Origin: Cycas panzhihuaensis | Taxonomy: Eukaryota; Cycadophyta | Length of the DNA stretch: 64,000 nucleotides | Assembly (NCBI GenBank): GCA_023213395.1 | Contig: CM041465.1 | Coordinates: 169,515,741 to 169,579,740 of the forward strand | Reading direction: 5' to 3' | In this document: positions 1 to 11,953 of the stretch, one piece after another | Layout: every line of letters begins with the position of its first letter | How positions within the stretch are numbered: the stretch's first letter is position 1 | Notes under the pieces: generated by a model | Told to the model about the DNA's origin: nothing | Databases searched by the model: none | The model's input: the letters and a program-made list of their open reading frames with translations, nothing else | Translations under genes and position numbers: made by a program

Positions 1-710
1 GATGTATTGGATTGATACTATAAAAAAATATGATAAGAATGACTTGTCTTGGTTAATGAAAATATGTAGTTAAAGGTAACAAATTTGATAAACCTAGGTA
101 AGCTAGCAAATAATAAATTAAAAATTAAAAGGTAATAAGATAGGACCATGGTAGACCTATAAGGCATTAGTCAAGGACTCAATAATAGAAGTATATTTAA
201 TCATGTTATTAGTAACTATAGATAAATAAATCCTAGAGAAAGTCAAGACATGTCCTAATTAGTCTTGAATGGTCTAAGTTGGAGTAGTAGGGCTAGGGTT
301 CCTATAGCTACCCTTGTTAATGTGAATGATTAATACCACAAGGAAATATAACAACAACTTAGAGACAAGTCAATGAATAAAAGGAATAGAATGGGAATTA
401 ATCAACATCACTAGATCTCATATTTATATACTCACTTTGATTATAAAATTAGGTTAAGATGTAGATCCTATGAGTAGTTAGGTTTCACTATTATGGCAAG
501 TATCCTCAAAATGTCAAGTAAGTTTCTATCATAATTGAGGCCACAATAGACCTAAATAGTTAGATACAAAGATCGTAAATGACTCATATATCTAGACCCA
601 AGCTACAAACCATAGGTGGGAATGAAGTTAACATGCAACTTTCCCTAGATGTTAAGAAGGTGGTAGGAGATCTATATATAAATTTAAACTTTACAACACA
701 CTTTTTTTTG

Positions 711-756
711 TTATATATATATATATATAGTATATGTACTTTTTTTTTTTTTTTTT
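711..756. repeat. TA microsatellite followed by a T17 tract
   Basis: An alternating TA run (about 711-729) is followed, after a short break, by seventeen consecutive T residues. This is ordinary low-complexity sequence. The T tract could be a decayed retroposon tail on the minus strand, but nothing next to it supports that. Confidence 0.85.
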
Positions 757-1022
757 CAATATGAAAAGATGTTGTAGTGACAAATTAACTCATGGGGGAC
801 TAGGTAAACTAATATGTAATAGTCAATTTTAATATAATGAATCCACACAAAACCTATGAACCTAGTGACGAGGGTTAAGCTACTGGGAGAATAGGAGCAG
901 ATTGTATGAATCATCTCTTAAAGTTTTCATGTAAGACATGTATGAGAAAAGGGCTTTCAAAAAGATAACCATAACAAGATAGGTCATCTATCATAACAAG
1001 GATCAAATGGGACTATTTTTAG

Positions 1023-1238
1023 GAAGCACATCATAAGATAAAACTATTAGGAGCTCAAGTTACAGATGGCTTATTTATAGATCAACTAGTCATACATGAA
1101 AGGTTAAAAGAAAGTGGAAAGTATAAATGGTCTGTAAAGGGTGATTGCATGATAGTAAGAGGTACTCAAGACTTGATTATGTGGTTGGGACAATGCCATG
1201 ATACTATGACTTTTGGCTATAAAATTAATTATCCATAG
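1023..1238 (+). other. Unrecognised open frame, 71 codons
   Basis: The plus strand is open for 71 codons between an in-frame TAG and TAG. This is unusual in this AT-rich decayed flank. The reading is rich in charged and aromatic residues (for example VIHERLKESGKYKW) and does not look like simple repeat translation. There is no Met near its start. I do not recognise the family. It could be a surviving piece of a retroelement protein or chance. No neighbouring frame extends it convincingly. Confidence 0.25.
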
Positions 1239-1585
1239 GAGGTGTCATCTTGGGGATTTATTAAGCCAAGGTATGTAAAAAGGGCTAAGCAATGCTTAGC
1301 AAAAAAGGCCTATAAACATTGATATGCTAAGAGATAGTCCTTTAGAGTATGAACATTGGGATGCCAAGAGATAGTTACCTCTAGGTAGTATATATTTGAC
1401 TTTAAGGTCACTAATAGGCCTAATAATTATTAGAACTAATAGCCATAAAGGGGGATTTCAATGTACGCTGCAAAAAGAGACTATTACAATAATGGTAGTG
1501 TCAACTATATAAAACAAAAATTTAGAAAAATGTGGTCCTAATAAAATAAATAAGACTAAAAATAGGCATCCCAAAGTCTAGTTTG

Positions 1586-1909
1586 TGTTAGAAAATAAAA
1601 GACAAACCATGAATAATAACATAAACAAAGAAATCAAACAACCATGTACTATAAAATCATGTAAATAAAATTAGTAGAAGAATGTACATCCCTTAAGGGG
1701 TTTGCATTAATGATAGGTACATATATAGTAACAATGACCTTCTTTGTAGGCCATTCATAATAATAAGCCTCTATAACAACCTATGAACTAATAGCATGAT
1801 TCTTAATATAGCCCATCTATTAAGAGTGTTGCAAACATGGGCAAACATATGTATCCCTTAGTCAACATAAGGGATAGTAGTAATATAAATTCAATATTAC
1901 ATCCTAATA
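1586..1909 (-). repeat. 3' LTR of element E
   Basis: The 324-bp copy aligns along its whole length with 3896-4216, differing mostly by transitions. Shared landmarks include the CCCTTAAGGGG block and the palindromic CCCTTAGTCAACATAAGGG block. It is followed on its right by the polypurine tract (1910-1918, minus). Confidence 0.75.
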
Positions 1910-1918
1910 ATCTCTCCC
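1910..1918 (-). other. Polypurine tract of element E
   Basis: Minus-strand GGGAGAGAT directly precedes the LTR start. This matches the usual copia arrangement of a purine run followed by TGTTGGGA, and it fixes the element's orientation as minus. Confidence 0.65.
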
Positions 1919-3880
1919 ATAAGATTTAATTCATATTACCAATTAGAAACTACCAATAGAATAATGAAAAGCCTTAATCATAGTGCAACCTATTCACTAA
2001 TTTACTATAAATCTACTCAACATATCACACTAATATCATATGAATACAAAAATAGCCTAAACAGATAGAATCATGAAAATCATTAAGACTTGCTATAAAG
2101 CACACTGTGTAATTTAACTCGCTTCCATTTCTCCTAATACAGTCTACAAATCTCTATCTTCTCCTATAAAGCATGCTTCCATTATGTATATACATCTTTA
2201 ACTCTAATCTTGAGTGAAGAACATGGGTTGTTCAACAATAACCCATTCATAAGTCCTATAAATAACCATTGCATTAATAAAAAAGCTTTCTAAATATGAA
2301 CTTACCACTTAGTCCAACTGAAGCATACTTACAGTATAATGTGATAAATTTAAATGCATCAACCATGCATAACTCATAGTTATCAAAACTATGTTAAACA
2401 TATGCAAATTGAACCATGTCTAAAATTTCACCCAAAAAAGACCCTTTTTAAATGTTTCACCATGAAATCATCAAGTCTTCTAATTAAGATCCCTTCTTAA
2501 AAAGCTTAAAATAGGTCATATAGCCACTTATTTTAACCATATTGAAATAGGTAATCCAATAGAGTATACAACACCTCAATCTAACACCCTAATGAAAAGT
2601 TACAGAGGAAACACTACTAGTAGGTCATTAAAAAATGAAACTTGGGCATAAAGATAAAATGAGCCCCTTCTTAAACACCTTTAATCACTTTGAAAACACC
2701 ATACAACCAATTTGGAGGGCTTGTGGACTTCATACCACTTTCTAAAACACTTTAATATCATAATCTAATGTTAGAAAATATTAGAATATGAAAATATAAA
2801 TTTCAATGTTGAGTTTTAACGTCGCATGACTTATGTGACTTCCATGAGCATTCTAACAACTTTCATACTCATTCTTAGTAATTGAATTATTTGTAAAATA
2901 CTTGATTAGGGTTTTTAATGTCAGGAATCCAATGATAACACCTATTTTTATAGAAAATGACCATAAAATAAGAAAATTATAATTGATAGGCATCCAACAA
3001 GCTACCAAATCTACCCAACACATTGTTAGGGTTTCCAATAGATATAAAACTTAACTCTCAAGTCTTTTATAAGAAACTATAAAGCTATAAACCTTCACTG
3101 ATAATTGTAATCATGCTTAAAGAGGGAAAACAATAGTTGGGAGGTGCCCAACCATCTTTTGAAGTTTCCAAACCCTAGATTAAATTCCTAATAGTGGTAT
3201 GCACCCTATAACAAGTAAGCATATCACAAAATTAGTGCCCAACAATGTCCAACAACTCAGATCAACCATTAAAATAGTCCACACAAGTAACCCAACAACA
3301 TGAAACCTTAACCATTTGTATTTACATCTCCATATTTTACTTAAGATTAGAAATAGAAGAAATTTCATCAGCCAAACTCGATTTCATTACATTTATCATT
3401 GCCCAATAACCCCAAAATAGGGACTTTCCTGTACATGAACTAATAGTTTCTTCAACAAACAAATGGGATCCCTATATGCAACAAAAACCTTTTATTAGTA
3501 GGGTTCTTAAGATTTGGTACATCTCAAATCTCCAAGAATTTATCCTTTAACATGCAACATCCTTACTCAATATCCTCCCATATTAGCAAATTTTAGTAGT
3601 CAAAGAATGACATCTCTACTATCTTCACCAACTTCTCACTTTCATAATAGCTAATAATCTTTCCTTTTCATGTAATAAGGGTCCAAATCCTATATATATT
3701 TAGGAGTCCACAAGTTTCATAGTGGCTTTAACTTTAGGTCTTCCCTATAACTGAATGTTCATCACATCTAGTAATATACCACTAGGTAAATAATAACATG
3801 TGTCTATAAAATAGGTTTCAAACCAATAACATAGTTTTAAAAACAACAAATATATATTCTCATTACACATCAAACCTTAT

Positions 3881-3893
3881 AACTCTAATACTA
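3881..3893 (-). other. Primer binding site of element E (decayed)
   Basis: Minus-strand TAGTATTAGAGTT lies two bases inside the right-hand LTR. It differs from the initiator-Met tRNA complement TGGTATCAGAGCC by G-to-A and C-to-T changes only. Confidence 0.65.
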
Positions 3894-3895
3894 AA

Positions 3896-4216
3896 TGTTA
3901 AAAAATTAAAGATAAACCATGCATAATAATATAAAGAAAGAGATCAAATAACCATATATTATGATATCATGAAAATAGAATTGGTGGAATAATATACATC
4001 CCTTAAGGGGTTTACATTAATTGTAAGTGTGTCTATATATATATATTAGCAATGACCTCTTTATAGGCCAATCATAATAGTGAGCTTCTATAACAACCTA
4101 TGAACCAATAACATGACTCTTAATATATCCCACCTATTAAGAGTGCCTCAGATATGTGCATCCCTTAGTCAACATAAGGGATAGTAATAACATAAATTTA
4201 ATATTACATCCCAATA
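3896..4216 (-). repeat. 5' LTR of element E
   Basis: This is the 321-bp partner of 1586-1909. It ends in TAACA on the minus strand, immediately before the primer binding site. Confidence 0.75.
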
Positions 4217-4914
4217 GTTTAGGCCATTATAAATAATAAGTTTTTGAAAATTTTTATTTTCATGTGTTAGAATTTTTTTCCAAAAAAACTAAAAATATAT
4301 ATTCCTTTTCAAACTTCTTAGGCTCATAGAAAATAAACTAACTATTAGATTCTCACTAGGCTAGACCTATTTGATCTTGATTTTTAAGATAGTTGGATAA
4401 GCACTAAACTTGATAAGAAAAACTTTCATATTTTTAATTTTAATTTTTATCATTTTAGGGCTTTTGAGGGCCATACCATATTTTTCTACTTTTTAGCTAA
4501 ACAAGATCTAATCAAAGCCCTATTAAAGGCTAGACCAGGGAAATTTATCATCTTAATCACTTCTAATGGATTGATCCTAAGAGTTACTTCTTTAAATTTA
4601 TAGTGAAAATTAATGTTTTTTGGGACTACGAGAAGAAACCTCATAGGATAGGTCTATGGTTCTCCATAATACTATAAAGATCATAATGATATCACACTAA
4701 TCTCAATGGTATACCCTATTTTATCATGGGATAGATAGGAAGCTTTATAGTATCCCCTATAATAAATAATTTTTAAATTTATCTTAGATAAATTTATCAC
4801 TTTGGAATGTTTGTTACATGTTTGATATTTCTTAATCTTTGAATATGATGATGATTCACTTATCCAATTTATTTTTAGTATCTTTTAGCCTATCACCATG
4901 ATTGATAATCATAA
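4217..4914. other. Unassigned AT-rich spacer
   Basis: No gene is recognisable. By position it should correspond to the spacer upstream of the antisense PMD frame of the old Tat element. A GATCATAATGAT stretch near 4680 may be the remnant of the palindromes seen at 31088-31151, but I could not align it firmly. Confidence 0.3.
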
Positions 4915-6362
4915 AAACATAGTTTTAGTGATGTTGGTATTAGTGGACATGATGAATGATGTTATTTAAGATGTTTCACCTCATTGTAGACTAAAGGATA
5001 GTCACGTCATGCTAGTATGTTTCTGACCAAGCCTTACTTATCAATATTATGTCATCTTAGGACCACTGAAGATAGACATTTCAACTTCCTTTGGTTGGTG
5101 ATGTGATGATCACCCCACAAGATATGAGATGATTATTTGAGTCCCTTACATAGGACCACCTCTTGAGTTAGGTACATTACCCAATATATTTAACATCCAT
5201 TAAGAAATAACAACATTATTTTATGGGAAAAGGCATTGGAATAAATGTAGAGGTAAGTTTAGGAGGACAATGAGCTTAGGCATTCTATAAATACAAGAAT
5301 TGATCATTCGTACTATCCTATTTAGGATCTCATACCACTAGAATTATCATGAGTTCCCTACTAGATGGATGGATGTGCTGCAATAGTGCAAAGTAGGTGG
5401 GAGGTTAGATTAGGCCACTTTAATATTAGCCAACATTAGGATTCAACTCAGTCAGATCCAAGTAGTTAGTCATTAGGGTTTCTCTTATTGTACCCTTTTA
5501 TAGTGTTGATTCTTTGACCATTTTTAAAGTCTAAACTTAAGAGGAGATCCACAACTTATAGAAAATATAGACCCTTTAATTCAAAAGTGGCCCACCCATT
5601 TTAGGACCCTTGGGACCTTGAAGTAATTGAGAAAGATAATTTATGCCATAACTTTATATATGGTTAGGATGGACAACTAAATAATAGACCCCCATATAGG
5701 AATCCATTGGGATTCTAATGTTAATGAAGAGGAGCCAGTTGTCAAAGATGGAGGTGGAAATGGAGGTGATAGCAGTGGAAAGGTGGGCCCTACATAGTTG
5801 TAAGGAGAGATAGAAGGAGAGCCTACTAATGAGAGACAAGCTAAGAGAGGTTAGGACCTAATAGTAAAGGAGGGTGAGGAGGAGGGCCATGGTGATGGTA
5901 GGTTTCTTATTTCAAACCTTTATGTTTCTTTTATGCCACAATCTATATTTAAAAGCTTTTAGTTAGTTATTGATTTAATCTTGATTATGGTAATTAGCCA
6001 TGGGCTTAGTTTGATTACAAATGGAAGGTTTGCCTTAGACTTTATTTGATATATGTTGGACTCCCCGTTTCGAATGGTGTATGCAAAGGGACAGGCTCCC
6101 ATGATTGATATAGATGAGCTTACTATTTCTTGCCCCTATATATATATTTTCACCCTTGTAGTGAGGGCTCTTATAATGTGGATGATAGAGTGAGGTGAGC
6201 TACAAGCTTGTATCAAGGAGCTCAAAGGAAGACAAGCCCCATAGGTAGTAGTAAGGATCCCAATGATTGTGCCCTCCTTATAAGAAATGCTTAGGGATAA
6301 GGTACATATTATAATTTTATAGGAATAACTTATAATCGTGATGAGGGAGAGGGATTAACTAC
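4915..6362 (+). pseudogene. Decayed plant mobile domain (PMD) frame of the old Tat element
   Basis: The plus strand here aligns, base by base in many blocks, with the reverse complement of 29041-30971, the PMD frame inside the younger Tat element. Examples are GTTGGTGATGTGATGATCAC near 5095 against GTAGGTGACGTGACGGTCAC, GATGGATGGATG near 5362 against GGTGGATGGATG, and TATAGTGTTGATTCTTTGACC near 5500. Frames are destroyed by stops. The alignment stops dead at 6362, where the copia element begins, and resumes at 19175. The frame is antisense to the old Tat element, exactly as in the younger copy. Confidence 0.7.
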
Positions 6363-6803
6363 TGATAGAATAGACACATGTACACAGTCATCACATCACA
6401 GGAACATAAGAGAAACAAAAGAAAAAGACAATGCATATGTACACAGGGTTGACAGGTGGAAAACCCCTTCTAGGGAAGAAAACCCACCTCCTAAGCTAGA
6501 TTATATTAATAAATAACTGAAATCAATATACATAATAACTAATCCCCTAAAACAGTCTTTGGTCAGGCATTTGGACATACCTCCTAGATTCCTGAAACCT
6601 ACTCCCTGAATCTAGGAGATTAATAAATAGGACGAAGGTTCATTGGAATACGGTTCTGCATTTCAATGACCATCCATAAATCAATTAATATTAAACATAA
6701 GTTTATAACATTATAATGACTTAAATAATTTTTAAGACATGTGACTAAATAATAACATTAAGAAACATAATAAAACATAAAGTTTACATTATTTAATCTA
6801 ACA
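6363..6803 (-). repeat. 3' LTR of element 1
   Basis: This 441-bp LTR starts TGTTAGATT and ends TCTATCA on the minus strand. It matches 18730-19169 closely, with scattered transitions. It is bounded on the left by target duplication ACTAC. Confidence 0.92.
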
Positions 6804-6813
6804 TCCCCCTTTA
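6804..6813 (-). other. Polypurine tract of element 1
   Basis: Minus-strand AAAGGGGGA sits directly against the LTR start and lies only 39 bp from the end of the RNase H frame. Confidence 0.85.
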
Positions 6814-6851
6814 ATGTAAACTTTTGTACTGAAGAGAAAAGAAGAGCTTCA

Positions 6852-8300
6852 TTACGGTAATCCCCCTTTGATGGAGACTTCTTTTATCTGTAATAAATCT
6901 TTGAGATTTAAAAACTTTAGTTCAGTTAATGACTTCATAAGAATATTAGCAATCTGTAAATCTATTGGACAATAAGACAAACAAACAAGATTATCAGTAA
7001 CTAAATTGCAAATAAAATGTTGATGTAATTCAATATATTTAGTTCTAGAATGAGAAATAGGATTAGTAGCTATAGCAATTGCACCTTGATTATCAACTTT
7101 AATTTTAATTGAAGAGTTTAGAGTCAGACCAATTTTATTTAGTAGTGATTTTAGCCAAAGTGCTTCTTTACTAGCTTCGACTAATGCTCGATATTCAGCT
7201 TTAGTTGTTGATAATGCTAGTGCCTGCATCTTTTTACTAGACCAAGTAATAGGTAAGGAATCAATAAAAAATACATAACCTAAAGTAGATTTATGATCAT
7301 TTGAATCACCTGCCCAATTGGAATCAGTATATCCAGTTAATGTTAGTGGTTTATTACAAAAGTTATAAGTTAAACCATAAAATACAATATTCTTTAGATA
7401 GCGTAAGATGTATTTAGCGGCTTTCCAGTGAGATTCATGTGGTTGTTGCATATATCAGGAGCATAAAGTAATAGCATAAGAAATATCAGGGTGGGTGTAA
7501 GTAAGATAGATTAGACTACCAATGAGTTGTCTGTATAGAGTTAGATCATATAACAGAGTTGGACAATCAGTAGACAGTTTAACTCCTGATTGTAAAGGAT
7601 TTGATATAGGTTTAGCATTTTCCATGTTAAACTACTGAATTAAATCAAGAATATACTTAGGTTGAGATAGTGTTATATTTGATTGATTTTGATAAACTTG
7701 TAAACCTAGAAAGTAATGTAATAGACCTAAATCTATCATTTCAAATTTGTTCATTAAAGTTGATTTGAGATGATGAATATTATGGGTTGATGATCCAGTG
7801 ATAATAATGTCATCAACATAGAGTATTAGAATAGTAAGATTTTCATTTTCACGTTTAAAACAAAGATTTGGATCACTAATACATCTAGTGTATCCAATAT
7901 GGATTAAATAATCATCGACTTTGGTATACTAAGCTTGAGGAGCTTGTTTTAAACCGTAAATAGATTTTTTAAGTTTGTAGACTAAATTAGGATTTTTAAT
8001 GAATCTAGGTGGCTGTGACATATAGATCTCTTCTTTGAGATCACCATTCAAGAAAGCACTCTTAACATCCATTTGGTAGATTTCCCAACCAAATTTGGCT
8101 GCAAGAGCAATAATTGTCTTAATTGTATTCATCTTTGCAATAGAGGCAAAGGTTTCATTATAGTCAATGCCATCTATTTGAGAAAATCCTTTGGCAACAA
8201 GGTGAGCTTTATATTTTTCCACTGTGCCTATTGAATTATATTTAGTCCTATAAACCCATTTACAGTTGATGACATTTTTCCCAGGTGGGAGAGGAACAAG
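6852..8300 (-). pseudogene. Copia reverse transcriptase and RNase H (element 1)
   Basis: This is the C-terminal part of the copia polyprotein. The RT begins near 8300 (KWVYRTKYNS, then VEKYKAHLVAKGF) and contains QMDVKSAFLNGDL and YGLKQAP. The catalytic YVDD is intact at 7809-7820. The RNase H part (6852-7451) keeps GYTDSNWAGD, the TKAEYRAL region and VDNQGA, so its acidic catalytic residues survive. It ends KGGLP just before the polypurine tract. In-frame stops interrupt 7452-7928 and a TAA lies just after QAPQA near 7929. The enzyme would copy the element's RNA in the virus-like particle, but this copy cannot make it in one piece. Confidence 0.92.
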
Positions 8301-9247
8301 ATCCTAATTTAAATTTTTAATTAAGATAGCAAATTCAGTCTGCATAGCATAGCATCCTGCTATACAGGATTGTTATTGGCTTATTTGAAAGTTTTGGGAT
8401 CATTATTTTCCATTATTTTTATCATTAAGGCAAAATTTACATGTAGTTTTTATGCACGTATATGCCTAGTATTAGTAGGATTACCTACATCAGATCTAGC
8501 ATTAGTAAGCATTTTGGTTGCCCAAATAGGTTTCTTGTGAGTAACTGTATCTGAGGTTGTAGGTTGATTTGATGTACTAGCTTGAAGAGAATGATCTATT
8601 TCAATGGGTTTTAATAGAGTCCAATTTTGGACTTAAGTTGATAAAGAATCTATAATTTCTGAATCAACTTGTTTATCAGAAGGGTTAACCAAACAAGTGT
8701 TGGTTAACAAATCTTCAACAGGAAGTTCTACATAAGTAGATCCTTCTTCATCAAATATTACATCACACAAAATAGAAATATTATGCGTGACTGGATCTAA
8801 AAGACTATAAGCTTTGCTCTCTTCGCTGTAGCTAACGAAGATGTATTTTTGACTTTTTTTATCTAACTCTTGACGTTTTTCGTGAGGGATATGTCCCCAC
8901 GTGATACTGCCAAAGATTCATAAATGTTAGACAAATGGTTTTCTTCCAGATCATTTTTATTCTGGAGTGATGTTTTGTAGATATTTACTGGGTAAATGAT
9001 TTAATAAATAATTAGAGCAGTTAATTGCTTCTGCCCATAGTTTTAAATTGAGATTCTTTGCATGTAACATGTAGTGAGTCATTTCAACAAGAGTATATTT
9101 TTTGCGTTCAGCAACACCGTTTTGTTGAGGCGTGTATGCAACTGAATGTTCGAATTTAATTCCATGTGATTTGTAGAAAAAAATAAATCTTCTACTTAAA
9201 TATTCCTTAGCATTATTAGACTAGAATATTTTGATTCTTGAATTAGA
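8301..9247 (-). pseudogene. Copia integrase C-terminal half and linker (element 1)
   Basis: Reading right to left, the frame gives the second half of the integrase core. The catalytic Glu is intact in TPQQNGVAER (Glu codon at 9107-9109). The second catalytic Asp has become Asn (SNNAKEY where SDNGKEY is usual, near 9210). After the core comes the typical copia linker (YSEESKAYSLLDPVT near 8790-8840 and DVIFDEEGSTYVELP near 8720-8760), then a poorly conserved acidic spacer before the RT. Many stops are present. Confidence 0.8.
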
Positions 9248-9640
9248 TTAATTTTCTACTAACGTTTTATATTTAATGAAAATGTCAAACACTTGACTGC
9301 GTACTTTGAGCATATAAACCCAATATTTTCTTGAATAATCATCTATGAATGTGACAAAGTAACGAGAACCTGAGTATGATGGTACATGAAAATGTCTACA
9401 TATGTCAGAGTGGACAAGTTCAAGTGGAGCGGTTACTCGGTATTGAGTTTTGTGTGGAAATGGATCCATGTGTTGTTTGCCTATCACACAAGCTTCACAA
9501 ACACCATAAACAGTGTTTAAGGGTGGTAAACCATGGACCATTTCATTCTTAATTAAATATTACAATTTGCCATAACTAGTATGGCCAAATCTTGCATGTA
9601 AAGTTCTTGTTGAGTCGGTTGGCAATGAAGGCACTAAAAG
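9248..9640 (-). pseudogene. Copia integrase N-terminal half, zinc-binding region (element 1)
   Basis: An open stretch of 97 codons encodes the gag-pre-integrase tail and first half of the integrase. It shows the CEACVIGKQ zinc-binding Cys pair, the first catalytic Asp in LVHSDICRHF, and FVTFIDDYSRK. Together with the downstream half it gives a DDE integrase that has lost only its middle Asp. This enzyme would insert the DNA copy into the chromosome. Confidence 0.85.
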
Positions 9641-10010
9641 ATTTTGATTTATTATTTTAAAGACTGGTCAGACTATAGAGACCTATGTTATGATCAATAG
9701 GTCCTAAGGTAGTATGTTTGAATTTGTGTAATAGATCCTTAATGATAAATTTATTTTTCCAGAATTTGACGACAAGGTCTTTCTGGCAAATTTGATAAGC
9801 TGAGAGGAGGTTTGGTAACAAACCAGGTATGTAAAAAATATCCTTGATTGAACCATCCTTTAGAGTAACACCATCAGATCCTTTGACTTTGAGTTGATTA
9901 CCACTACCGAAAGAAATCTCTTCTTCAGAGTTCGTTTCAGATTGATAAATGGTTAAAATTTTCTGGTGTCTAGTCATATGATGGGATGCACCAGAGTTAA
10001 GGATCCATTG
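9641..10010 (-). pseudogene. Copia protease and gag-pre-integrase (element 1)
   Basis: The reading WILNSGASHHM is the copia protease active site with the catalytic Asp changed to Asn (codon AAC at 9996-9998, one G-to-A change from GAC). It continues into DGVTLKDGSIKDIFYIPGL and the LYSLTSL stretch that normally links protease to integrase. The protease would be dead even if translated. Confidence 0.85.
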
Positions 10011-11095
10011 TGGTGGTTGGTTTGAAGGAGCAACAAACGAAGAAGTTGTTGCTGCTAAAGAATGATTATGAAATTGATGGTTTTGTGGTCGTGATTGTGA
10101 ATGTGATTGAACATGGGATTGAGAATAGGATTGCGGTTTATTTTGTAATCCCTTGGAAGCTTTCCATGCTTCCGAAGCTATTCTACTTCTACAGACATCA
10201 ATAGTATGACTTCTTTTATGACAGTAGGCACAACTAGTGTTCTAAGAAGAAGTTGCATTGTTTCTATTAGAAACAAATTAATTAGGAGTATTCCAGTTTT
10301 TAGTTGGACCAGAATATTTAACATTATTTTGAGAATTAGACGGTGAACCTTGATGAGGTTTCTAGAATTTTTTATTATTATGAAAATTATTATTCTATTG
10401 TTTGTTTTTAAATTGTGGCTTAGTTTTAGAAAACAAAACCTGTGAATGATCTTTTATTGCACCTATTCTAATTAACATTGTCTAATGTTCAATCAGCTGG
10501 TTTGTCAGCTGATTGAATGTGATAGGTGGATTACCAACTTGTTGTCTGGCAGCTTGGTAAAGATTAAACTGTTTTGGTAATTTGTTAACTGCAAGACGTA
10601 CGAGTGTGTTGTCGTCTTTAACATGCGTAGTTATATTTTCTATATCACCTTCTTTGGTTTTGGATTTAATATAGTTATCTAGATCTTTATTAATTGATTA
10701 GATTTTAGTTAAAAGATCCTCAACATTTGAAAAGTCGTCAAAAGTCAGATTATACAATTGCTCTTCTAAGACAGCTACTTGATGTGTATCAATCTTGTCA
10801 TATTTTTCTTCCAAGGCTTTACAGACAGTGGCTAAGACATCTTTTTCAGAAAATTACCGACTGATTTCTGGTGAGAGTGAGTTTAACATGGTACTTAATG
10901 CAACATCTGAGTTTATCAGATATACCATAAGACTCTCAGTAGTATCTGCTTTTGGTTTTTGGAATTCACCTGTCACATATCGCCATACCTTTTGCTGTTT
11001 AAGCTGATGGGATATGCGATTCCTACAGTCGGCATATTTGAGCTAGTAAATATTGGAATTGGAATGCAGGTGACTGTCCCTGGTATTAATGCCAT
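10011..11095 (-). pseudogene. Copia gag (element 1)
   Basis: The capsid frame probably starts at the ATG read from 11095 (MALIPGTV). It passes through a frameshift near 11000, then KVWRYVTGEFQKPKADT, ALEEKYDKI and LPKQFNLYQAARQQVG. The UBN2-like region is recognisable by pattern. Near 10190-10240 the nucleocapsid zinc knuckle is intact as CAYCHKRSHTIDVC (CX2CX4HX4C). Several stops occur, including one in each of the linker and knuckle-flanking regions. Confidence 0.8.
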
Positions 11096-11953
11096 ATTGG
11101 GAGTGTTGAGGTTTATTTGTAGATTGAAAAGTTATGAAGGTGACTGAAAAAATAATTACCTAATGAAAGTACTAATCTTGTTAATAGATATAATTCATAA
11201 AGATATCTTAGTATGCATTGATTGATTTCAAGATAAAAAGAATCATATGAATAACAAACAACTTAAAAATAATTCCTTAAGCAGTCATTTTTGAAAAAAT
11301 AGTTCTTTTTTTTTTAAATAGTCCCCTAAAAAAAAGTCCCCTTTTACTTTGAATAAATAAGTCCTTGTTTAATAAAAAATCCCCTTGATAAAAAGAAACT
11401 GTCTCCCTTCAAAATAAAAAATCCCTCTTAAAAAATAAACAATTCCCCTTAACAAAGTAAGTGTTTCACTTAAAAAACAACTTTGTAACTAAGGTATTTA
11501 ATTTCCCTTTTTATTTTTAAGAAATAGATATGTAATTTTAAAGATTAAATGGCATAATTCAACTCTATAGCTTAAGTGTGAAAGGAAAGAAAAAGTTAAT
11601 TCATAAATTAATAATGAAGTGTTGGAGAGAAATAATAATAAACGTAAAAAAATAGTATAATAAAAGGAATGGATGTGATTAAATATAATAAGTAAAAGGT
11701 TAATTTTAATTTTCTTAAAATTAACTATGTTAATTTGAAATAATTTTTAACATTAAAATGTAATGATAAAAGGGTTAATTTTAATCATTAAAAAGTAATT
11801 GAAGGGTATAGATTTACTTAGAACCGAGACATAATTGAAAAAAGAGGGATTGTATTTGATTTAAATCAAGTATACAATACAAAATTTAATAATAAAAAAA
11901 AAACATAATAAGGGAAAAGAGAGGGGGGTTGAGCTTATGTTTCATCAAAGAAT
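11096..11953. repeat. Left part of the low-complexity leader of element 1
   Basis: This is part of the untranslated leader between gag and the 5' LTR. It is dominated by A/T runs with short plus-strand G runs (for example GAGAGGGGGGTTGAGC at the right end) and CCC-runs near 11310-11460. It continues directly in 17025-17580 once element 2 is removed. No gene is seen. Confidence 0.7.

Larger units (their letters stand above)
1..1585. other. Unassigned AT-rich left flank
   Basis: No convincing gene or element boundary is visible here, apart from one unrecognised open frame and a microsatellite listed separately. A weak zinc-knuckle-like reading occurs near 470-530 on the plus strand, which would fit an old retroelement gag, but it is too eroded to assign. 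The stretch probably belongs to the old Tat element or to another decayed repeat. Confidence 0.4.
1586..4216 (-). mobile_element. Non-autonomous LTR retrotransposon, 2.6 kb (element E)
   Basis: Two direct repeats (1586-1909 and 3896-4216) flank a 1,986-bp interior with no gag or pol similarity that I can detect. On the minus strand the interior begins right after the right-hand repeat with a Met-tRNA-type primer binding site, decayed from TGGTATCAGAGC to TAGTATTAGAGT. It ends with a purine tract GGGAGAGAT next to the left-hand repeat. The LTRs begin TATTAGGATG/TATTGGGATG, which are decayed forms of the common copia start TGTTGGGATG. The flanking pentamers are GTTTG (1581-1585) and GTTTA (4217-4221), a target duplication with one transition. 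The size and lack of coding suit a LARD/TRIM-like passenger dependent on a copia element. Confidence 0.75.
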
